Below are positions 1 through 4,568 of a stretch of DNA of 11,223 nt, in pieces. A program made the translations under genes and the position numbers. Position 1 is the stretch's first letter. Each line of letters begins with the position of its first letter. The DNA comes from an uncultured Holophagaceae bacterium (lineage in GTDB: Bacteria > Acidobacteriota > Holophagae > Holophagales > Holophagaceae), in NCBI GenBank assembly GCA_903919165.1, contig CAIXHJ010000304.1, positions 1-11,223 on the forward strand, given 5' to 3'. The notes under the pieces are model-generated. The model was not told the origin of the DNA and did not search any database. It was given only the letters and a program-made list of their open reading frames with translations.

Positions 1-10
1 AGGTGGAACC

Positions 11-1003
11 TCAACCGATGGTAGCGACCATGATCGCCTTGATGGTGTGCATGCGGTTCTCAGCCTGGTCGAAGACCACGCTGTGGCGGCTGCGGAAGAC
101 CTCGTCGGTGACCTCGCGGATGTCGTGTCCCAGCGCCTTCTGCTCCTTGGCCAGCTTGGTCTCGAAGTCGTGGAAGGCTGGCAGGCAGTGGAGGAACTTC
201 ACATCCGGATTGCCGGTCTTCTGCACCATCTCCAGGGTGACCTTGAAGGGCGTGAGCAGCTTCACGCGGGCGGGGATCTGGTCCTCCTCGCCCATGCTGG
301 CCCACACATCGGTGTAGAGCACATCGGCGCCCTTCGCGGACTGGTCCACGTCGTCCGTCACCTCGATGGTGGCCCCGGTCAGTTTCGCGGCTTCCCGGGC
401 GGCCGCCAGCACCTTCGGATCCGGCGCCAGCTCCTTCGGGCCCAGGGCCACCATGTGCATGCCGGTCTTGGCGGCGCCGTACATCAGGGCATAGCTCATG
501 TTGTTGCGGATGTCGCCGCAGAAGACGAGCTTCACCTTGTGCAAGGGCTTGGCGACATGCTCCTCGATGGTGAGGAAGTCGGCGAGCACCTGGGTGGGGT
601 GGTCCGTATCCGTGAGGCCGTTCCACACGGGCACGCCACTGTGCCTGGCCAGGGCTTCCACGACCTCCTGCTGGTAGCCGCGGTACTCGATGCCGTCGTA
701 GAAGCGGCCCAGCACCTTGGCGCTGTCCTCGATGGATTCCTTCTTGCCCACCTGGGAGCTGGCGGAATCTAGGAAGGTCACGTGGGCGCCTTCCTCCAGA
801 GCGCCCACCTCGAAGGCACAGCGCGTGCGGGTGCTGGTCTTCTCGAAGAGCAGCACGATGTTCTTGCCCTTGAGAAGGCCGTTGTACACACCCATGCGCT
901 TCTTGGCCTTCAGGTCCCTGGACAAGTCCAGGAGGTAGCGCACCTCCTCCGGAGTGAAGTCCATGAGGGTGAGAAAACTGCGGCCCTTCAGATTGACGGC
1001 CAT
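11..1003 (-). CDS. argF: Ornithine carbamoyltransferase
   Basis: Cytoplasmic enzyme that transfers the carbamoyl group of carbamoyl phosphate to ornithine, giving citrulline (arginine synthesis, or the reverse in arginine catabolism). The 330-residue length is normal for the family. Visible motifs: the carbamoyl-phosphate loop STRTR (residues 57-61), HPTQ (135-138), the ornithine-binding D232 and SMG loop (236-238), the catalytic HCLP (272-275), and the C-terminal stretch FDQAENRMHTIKA, which is very like E. coli ArgF/ArgI. The ATG at 1003 has a clear GGAGG five bases upstream. No other arginine gene lies within the window, so anabolic (argF) versus catabolic (arcB) use cannot be settled from context; the symbol is therefore tentative while the enzyme identity is firm. 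A perfect inverted repeat lies 33 nt upstream of the start and may take part in its regulation. Confidence 0.95.
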   Translation of the reverse strand: MAVNLKGRSFLTLMDFTPEEVRYLLDLSRDLKAKKRMGVYNGLLKGKNIVLLFEKTSTRTRCAFEVGALEEGAHVTFLDSASSQVGKKESIEDSAKVLGRFYDGIEYRGYQQEVVEALARHSGVPVWNGLTDTDHPTQVLADFLTIEEHVAKPLHKVKLVFCGDIRNNMSYALMYGAAKTGMHMVALGPKELAPDPKVLAAAREAAKLTGATIEVTDDVDQSAKGADVLYTDVWASMGEEDQIPARVKLLTPFKVTLEMVQKTGNPDVKFLHCLPAFHDFETKLAKEQKALGHDIREVTDEVFRSRHSVVFDQAENRMHTIKAIMVATIG

Positions 1004-1036
1004 GGAATCCTCCAGTTCATATGCTGGCCACAGAGT

Positions 1037-1061
1037 AGCGCTGAGCCTTTGGCTCAGCGCT
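1037..1061. repeat. Perfect 11-bp inverted repeat upstream of argF
   Basis: AGCGCTGAGCC (1037-1047), TTT loop, GGCTCAGCGCT (1051-1061): 11 perfectly matched pairs with a 3-nt spacer, 33 nt in front of the argF start codon. It is followed by only three T on the plus strand and has no T run on the minus strand, so it does not look like an intrinsic terminator. It does not match the AT-rich ArgR box consensus. It could be an operator dyad or a hairpin in the argF 5' untranslated region. The structure is directly visible; any role is inferred. Confidence 0.6.
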
Positions 1062-1203
1062 TTGAAATCCCCTTGGCGGGCGGCGGAGTTTACATAGTGT
1101 CAGAGGGGTTGTCTCCACGATCGCCACCCGCAGTGGCCCCCATGATCGAGGTGCGGGCAGGTCGCAACGTGCATTCCCTGTCCCACGGGTGCCAGGTTCA
1201 CCG

Positions 1204-1209
1204 TATAGT
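1204..1209 (+). promoter_or_regulatory. Possible -10 element for the CBS-domain gene
   Basis: TATAGT matches the sigma-70 -10 consensus at five of six positions and lies 48 nt before the ATG at 1257. No convincing -35 hexamer is present at 16-18 bp upstream. The rest of the 250-bp divergent gap between argF and this gene holds the inverted repeat at 1037-1061 and nothing else I recognise. Low confidence. Confidence 0.25.
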
Positions 1210-1256
1210 CAGGTCCACGAATCCACCCGCCAAGGGCATGGGCAGAGGAGGCATTG

Positions 1257-1685
1257 ATGCGGCCACTGAAGCAGCTGATCGAGACGAAGCAGTCATTGGT
1301 CTCCGTGGGGCCTGATGACACGGTATTCATGGCACTCACGCTGCTCGCGAAGTTCAACATCGGGGCCTTGCCAGTTATGGAGAAGGGCCGGCTGTTGGGG
1401 ATGTTCTCGGAGCGGGACTACGCCCGGAAGATCATCCTCATGGGCAAGGCCTCCAAGGACACCCTGGTCCGGGAGATCATGAGCGACAAGGTCAGCTGCG
1501 TGACCCTCGACGAGACGGTCGAAGAGTGTATGGCACTCATGACCGATAAGCACGTCCGCCATCTGCCCGTGCTCGGCGCGAACAACGAGCTGCTGGGCAT
1601 CCTCTCCATCGGCGACCTGGTGAAGGAAGTCATCTCCGAGCAGAAGTTCACCATCGAGCAGCTGGTGCACTACATCCAGAACTGA
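1257..1685 (+). CDS. Small stand-alone CBS-domain pair protein
   Basis: A 142-residue cytoplasmic protein made almost entirely of two CBS domains (about residues 8-64 and 70-130), the classic Bateman module that binds adenine nucleotides such as AMP, ATP or S-adenosylmethionine. The repeated signatures are GALPVMEKGRLLGMFSERDYARK in the first half (written here as a motif around residues 37-58) and RHLPVLGANNELLGILSIGDL in the second (around 97-117). The reading frame is open from a TTG at 1254, but AGGAGG at 1246-1251 lies five bases before the ATG at 1257 and only two before the TTG, so 1257 is the better start. No enzyme or transporter domain is attached, and the partner cannot be read from the context: argF is divergent and the downstream neighbour is on the opposite strand. 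The target and ligand are unknown. Confidence 0.9.
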   Translation: MRPLKQLIETKQSLVSVGPDDTVFMALTLLAKFNIGALPVMEKGRLLGMFSERDYARKIILMGKASKDTLVREIMSDKVSCVTLDETVEECMALMTDKHVRHLPVLGANNELLGILSIGDLVKEVISEQKFTIEQLVHYIQN

Positions 1686-1702
1686 AATCAAAGACAGACT
1701 GA

Positions 1703-1820
1703 TTCACCACGAGAATTCAATACGCCTCGCGTATTGGTGAAGCCGATACGGAGAAGACTGGAAGACCAAAAAAAATGGTCGGTCTTACTTCGTGGTCTTT
1801 GTGGTCTTCGTGGTTAATTC
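1703..1820. repeat. Putative small intergenic repeat element
   Basis: The 153-bp gap between the stops of the CBS gene and the epimerase-like gene contains three tandem 9-bp units, CTTCGTGGT (1788-1796), CTTTGTGGT (1797-1805) and CTTCGTGGT (1806-1814). A related unit in inverse orientation, ACCACGAGA, lies at 1706-1714. Between them are an 8-bp perfect hairpin, CAATACGC/GCGTATTG (1718-1725 and 1729-1736), its possible extension TTCAC/GTGAA (1703-1707, 1737-1741), and an A8 tract (1768-1775) bracketed by AAGACC/GGTCTT. The region is visibly more AT-rich than its neighbours and has no gene. Inverted ends with internal structure suggest a REP- or MITE-like repeat, but only genome-wide copies would prove it. 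Confidence 0.45.
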
Positions 1821-1838
1821 TGTTCCGATGACAGGGAC

Positions 1839-2966
1839 TCAACCCTTGGGCTTGGAGGCTTCCCTCCACGCGGTGATGAGCTTCGTTTCCTGTTCGGCGC
1901 TGGGGCCGGCGAGCTTGTTGCGGCCCTTATCGAGCTTCTCCTGGGTCTTGAACCAGGCGAGGGTGTCCTTCACTGTGTCCAGGGCCGGGCGGAAGCTCAG
2001 GCCGGCCTTCACCGCCCGATCGTTGCGCCAGGTGTGGAAGCCCCTGGTCTCGCCCATGGCTGGGGCCCAGATGGGGAACTCAATCCCCTCCTGCTTGGCC
2101 ACGAATTCGGCGGGAATCCAGATGGGCTTGGCGCTTGGGTTTCCAGCCTTCTGGAAAGCCTCGATGAGGCTGCCCCAGGCCAGACGCTTTTCGGGGCCAC
2201 AGGCGTTGAAGACGCCCGTGGTGCCCTGCTCGACCAGGTGCACCAGCCAGGCCGCGAGGTCGCGGACATCGATGATCTCGACGGGATCGGAGGGCGCCCC
2301 GGGCACGGCGATCTCGCCGCCCCGATCGAAGCGCACGGGCCAGTAGGTGAAGCGCCCGCTGGGATCGTCGGGGCCCACGATGTAGCCGGGGCGGATGACC
2401 GCCGTGCGGCCCGGCATGGCCTTCTGGGCGGCCTGCTCACAGAGGGCCTTGAGGCCGCCGTAGTTCGCGTAGTCCTTCCCCATGTCCTCCACGGTGGGAT
2501 CCGTGAGGGTGGCCAGCGGCGCCTCCTCGGTGCCATTCTCGGGATTGGGTTCCTTGTAGGCACTGATGCTGGAGATGATCAGGTACTGCTTCACCCGAGG
2601 CGCGAGCAGCCCCGCCGAAGCCGCGACCGTTCTCGGGTAGTAGGCGCTGTTGTCGATGACCGCGTCCCAGGTGCCGATTTCCAGGGCCTTGAGGCCCTCG
2701 CCCTTCTTCGGATCGCGGTCGCCGTGCAGTTTTTCCACGTTGGGGAAGAGGTCGGGGCGCGTCTTCCCGCGGTTGAACATGGTCACCTGGTGGCCGCGGG
2801 CCCGGGCGATCTCGATGGTGGCGGGCCCCAGGAACCCCGTGCCGCCAAGGATGAGGATCTTCTTGGGGGCCACCTTCGCAGGCGAGGCCGACAGGTCGAG
2901 GCCAGCGGCTACCAGGGCTGTGGTGGCGGCGGACCACTGGATGAACTCGCGGCGGGAGACGGTCAT
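1839..2966 (-). CDS. Tat-exported NAD-dependent epimerase/dehydratase-like SDR
   Basis: A 375-residue extended short-chain dehydrogenase/reductase fold. Residues 1-33 form a twin-arginine signal: SRREFIQ at 4-10, then an Ala-rich hydrophobic stretch and a likely cleavage near ASA-SPA, so it is probably folded with its cofactor in the cytoplasm and exported. The Rossmann NAD(P) motif GGTGFLG is at 41-47, the VIDNSAYYP segment at about 103-111, the active-site SSISAY at 132-137, and the catalytic YxxxK as Y169-K173. The C-terminal part resembles the NAD-dependent epimerase/dehydratase and isoflavone-reductase-like families, but the substrate cannot be read. The ATG at 2966 is preceded by GGAGGT at a four-base spacing. 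It is divergent from the carrier gene, and its stop is followed by the 1703-1820 repeat element. Fold confidence is high, function low. Confidence 0.88.
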   Translation of the reverse strand: MTVSRREFIQWSAATTALVAAGLDLSASPAKVAPKKILILGGTGFLGPATIEIARARGHQVTMFNRGKTRPDLFPNVEKLHGDRDPKKGEGLKALEIGTWDAVIDNSAYYPRTVAASAGLLAPRVKQYLIISSISAYKEPNPENGTEEAPLATLTDPTVEDMGKDYANYGGLKALCEQAAQKAMPGRTAVIRPGYIVGPDDPSGRFTYWPVRFDRGGEIAVPGAPSDPVEIIDVRDLAAWLVHLVEQGTTGVFNACGPEKRLAWGSLIEAFQKAGNPSAKPIWIPAEFVAKQEGIEFPIWAPAMGETRGFHTWRNDRAVKAGLSFRPALDTVKDTLAWFKTQEKLDKGRNKLAGPSAEQETKLITAWREASKPKG

Positions 2967-2984
2967 GGGAACCTCCGGCGGTGG

Positions 2985-3038
2985 TTACGACTTAATACAT
3001 CGTGAATCGATATATACTCCTTCCAGCCTTGCTCACAA
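2985..3038. promoter_or_regulatory. Divergent promoter region (SDR gene / carrier gene)
   Basis: A short AT-rich patch between the divergent genes. For the minus strand, TTGTGA (complement of 3033-3038) and TATATA (3011-3016) are separated by 16 bp and would serve the SDR gene. For the plus strand, TATACT (3013-3018) is a near-consensus -10, with only a weak TTAATA (2992-2997) at a short 15-bp spacing. If the plus-strand element is real, transcription starts near 3025, after the GTG at 3002, which favours the ATG at 3059 as carrier start. Visual pattern only. Confidence 0.35.
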
Positions 3039-3058
3039 CTGCCATTTTCGGATCGCTC

Positions 3059-4348
3059 ATGACGCCCGCCCGCTTGCTTCGACGTCTCGTGCTGGCGGAC
3101 GAGGGCGAGGCTCCGGCCCTGCTCTGGAGCACGGCCTACTTTTTTCTGCTGCTCTTCGGCTTCTACCTGCTGCGGCCCGTGCGCGAGGCCATCGGCATCG
3201 CCCGTGGCGCGGACAAGCTGCCCTGGCTGATGACGGGCACCCTGCTCGCCATGGCGATGGCGAATCCGGCCTTCGCGACTCTGGTGTCGTGGCTGCCGCG
3301 CCGTCGCTTCATCCCCCTGGCCTACCGCTTCTTCGCGCTGAACATGCTGGCCTTCTTCCTGGCCTTCCGCTTCCTCCCTCACCATGGCGGCGCGGCCCTG
3401 GGCTACGCCTTCTACATCTGGCTCAGCGTCTTCAACCTCTTCGTGGTGTCGGTGTTCTGGGGCCTGATGTCGGACCTGTGGTCCGAGGCCCAGGGCAAGC
3501 GGCTCTTCGGCTTCATCGCTACCGGCGGGACCCTGGGAGCCATTGCAGGCGCGGCCCTCACGGGTGCCCTCACAAAGGGGTTCCTGCTCCGCGGCCTGCG
3601 ACTGAGGGCGGATCCCTTGTCCCTGCTGCTGCCTTCGATGCTCACGCTGGAACTGGCCGTGCAGTGCGTGAGGCGCCTGGCGGCCATCTTCCAGCTGGGC
3701 GACACGGCCCATGGCGTCCGCGAGCCGGGCCCGGGGCCCCTCGAAGGTCTGCGGCTCATCGCGACCTCGCGCTACCTGCAACTCATCTGCGCCTACATCC
3801 TGCTCTTCACCATCACCAGCACCTTCCTCTACCTGCAGCAGGGCGCCATCGTGGAGCGCGCCTTCAGCGGCACCGCCGCTCGCACCACGGCCTTCGCCCG
3901 CATCGACCTCTGGGTGAATGTGCTGACGCTGGTGACGCAGGTTCTTCTGACGGGCCGCATCCTCACCGGGCTGGGCATCCCGGTGGTGCTGACCATGCTC
4001 CCCGTGCTGACGCTGGCAGGCTTCGGCGCGCTGTGGATCTGGCCCACCTTCGGCGTGATGGCACTGTTCCAGGTGCTGCGCTGCGGATTGCACTACGCGG
4101 TGGACCGTCCGGCCCGTGAAATCCTCTACATTCCGCTGGGGCCCGAGGAACGCTATAAATCGAAGCCCTTCATCGACACCTTCATCTACCGCGGGGGCGA
4201 CCTGCTGGGCGTCTGGGCGCCCTCGGCACTGGCTGCTGTCGCCATCCCCGTGGGTCTCGCCACGGTGGGGTGCTCAGGCCTTTGGTTGGGGAGCGGATGG
4301 GCCTTGGGGCGTCGCGTGAAGCGCCTCTCCGGGAAGGATCCGGGTTGA
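3059..4348 (+). CDS. ADP/ATP-translocase-like (NTP/NDP exchange type) membrane carrier
   Basis: A polytopic inner-membrane protein of 429 residues from the ATG at 3059 (448 from a GTG at 3002). About 10-12 hydrophobic segments are visible. Signature-like stretches fit the bacterial nucleotide-exchange / ADP-ATP translocase-like branch of the major facilitator superfamily: YFFLLLFGFYLLRPVREAIG near the first span, FWGLMSDLWSEAQGKRLFGF in the middle, and late-domain RPAREILYIPL followed by YKSKPFIDTFIYRGGD (about residues 350-381 from 3059). Family proteins in intracellular parasites import ATP; the many free-living relatives have no established substrate, so a nucleotide substrate should not be assumed. 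Neither start has a strong ribosome-binding site; 3059 is preferred because a TATACT element overlaps the earlier GTG and because 3002 would leave only 35 bp between divergent start codons. A TTGACT element of the next operon overlaps its stop. Confidence 0.75.
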   Translation: MTPARLLRRLVLADEGEAPALLWSTAYFFLLLFGFYLLRPVREAIGIARGADKLPWLMTGTLLAMAMANPAFATLVSWLPRRRFIPLAYRFFALNMLAFFLAFRFLPHHGGAALGYAFYIWLSVFNLFVVSVFWGLMSDLWSEAQGKRLFGFIATGGTLGAIAGAALTGALTKGFLLRGLRLRADPLSLLLPSMLTLELAVQCVRRLAAIFQLGDTAHGVREPGPGPLEGLRLIATSRYLQLICAYILLFTITSTFLYLQQGAIVERAFSGTAARTTAFARIDLWVNVLTLVTQVLLTGRILTGLGIPVVLTMLPVLTLAGFGALWIWPTFGVMALFQVLRCGLHYAVDRPAREILYIPLGPEERYKSKPFIDTFIYRGGDLLGVWAPSALAAVAIPVGLATVGCSGLWLGSGWALGRRVKRLSGKDPG

Positions 4349-4373
4349 CTTTTCGCGCGATTCCAGGAAGATT
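4345..4373 (+). promoter_or_regulatory. Candidate thr operon promoter
   Basis: TTGACT at 4345-4350 matches the -35 consensus TTGACA at five of six positions and overlaps the stop codon of the preceding carrier gene. The -10 partner is poor: GAAGAT (4367-4372) at 16 bp or AAGATT (4368-4373) at 17 bp. Transcription from here would begin at about 4380, almost on the leader ATG. The true promoter may instead lie further upstream inside the carrier gene. Low confidence for the exact position. Confidence 0.35.
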
Positions 4374-4379
4374 GCCTAC

Positions 4380-4499
4380 ATGTTGTTTCCGATGACTGTC
4401 ATGTCCTCTTCGCCTGCCCTCACAGGCGGCGAGGGGTCCTTCCGCACCTTCGGCACCACCGGGATTAACACCACGCACAGCGCTGTGCGGGGCACCTGA
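4380..4499 (+). CDS. thrL: Threonine operon leader peptide (39 aa)
   Basis: A short open frame just upstream of thrA, not found by length-based gene calling. It encodes 39 residues, eight of them threonine (positions 6, 15, 23, 26, 27, 31, 32, 39), five of which fall in ten codons as T-F-G-T-T-G-I-N-T-T (23-32). One isoleucine (29) is included. AGGAAG at 4365-4370 lies nine bases before the ATG. The frame ends with Thr-stop at 4494-4499, 24 nt before a strong terminator. The Thr pair 31-32 (ACC ACG, 4470-4475) overlaps the 5' arm of a hairpin. This is what a thrL-type leader does: translation senses charged tRNA-Thr and the peptide itself has no function. It is about twice the length of E. 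coli ThrL and shows no obvious similarity beyond composition. ATG 4392 or 4401 could be alternative starts in the same frame. The symbol is given by analogy. Confidence 0.75.
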   Translation: MLFPMTVMSSSPALTGGEGSFRTFGTTGINTTHSAVRGT

Positions 4500-4557
4500 C
4501 CTGATTCCCAACCTTCAGATCTAGCCCCGCGAACCTCCCGCGGGGCTTTTTGTTTTT
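4471..4557 (+). promoter_or_regulatory. Threonine attenuator: competing 1:2, 2:3 and 3:4 RNA structures
   Basis: Three mutually exclusive pairings are visible. Hairpin 1:2 is CGCACA/TGTGCG (4474-4479 with 4484-4489), the core of a perfect 16-nt palindrome, extendable by CC/GG (4471-4472, 4491-4492) across one mismatch. Antiterminator 2:3 is GCGGGGC (4487-4493) with GCCCCGC (4524-4530), seven G-C pairs, with possible extra CTGA/TCAG pairing (4496-4499, 4515-4518). Terminator 3:4 is described separately. Inferred action: ribosomes stalled at the Thr codons 4470-4475 cover arm 1, freeing arm 2 to pair with arm 3 so that RNA polymerase reads on into thrA. With ample threonyl-tRNA the ribosome reaches the stop at 4497, covers arm 2, and the terminator forms. 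No experimental support is available here, but the geometry is the classical one. Confidence 0.75.
4523..4557 (+). terminator. Rho-independent terminator of the thr attenuator
   Basis: AGCCCCGCG (4523-4531), a 7-nt loop, and CGCGGGGCT (4539-4547): nine perfect pairs, followed by TTTTTGTTTTT (to 4557). It lies between the leader stop codon and thrA, just before the thrA ribosome-binding site (GGAG, 4560-4563). It could also terminate transcripts from the upstream carrier gene, but its 5' arm has a 7-bp complement in the leader, which points to regulated termination. Confidence 0.9.
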
Positions 4558-4568
4558 CCGGAGTGTCC

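Noticed and set aside
47..772. 241-residue plus-strand frame over argF
   Set aside because: Antisense shadow of a textbook ornithine carbamoyltransferase, with no domain of its own.
1100..1360. Minus-strand 86-residue frame in the argF/CBS gap
   Set aside because: It overlaps the start of the CBS gene and shows no ribosome-binding site or recognisable motif.
1762..1786. Intrinsic terminator for the SDR gene at the A8/T8 tract
   Set aside because: The T run falls inside the loop of the AAGACC/GGTCTT pairing and does not follow a GC stem, so the geometry is wrong.
1788..1814. CRISPR-like repeats
   Set aside because: The units are 9 bp, directly adjacent and without spacers; this is a short tandem repeat, not an array.
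2963..4093. 376-residue minus-strand frame over the carrier gene
   Set aside because: Gln/Glu/Gly-rich antisense shadow; the plus-strand frame has membrane spans and family motifs.
2650..4119. 489-residue plus-strand frame bridging the SDR and carrier genes
   Set aside because: It overlaps two well-supported genes, and its sequence is Arg/Pro/His-rich frame-shifted noise.
4474..4489. 16-nt palindrome as a protein operator
   Set aside because: It is possible, but its position over leader Thr codons and its overlap with the antiterminator arm are better explained by RNA attenuation; kept there as hairpin 1:2.
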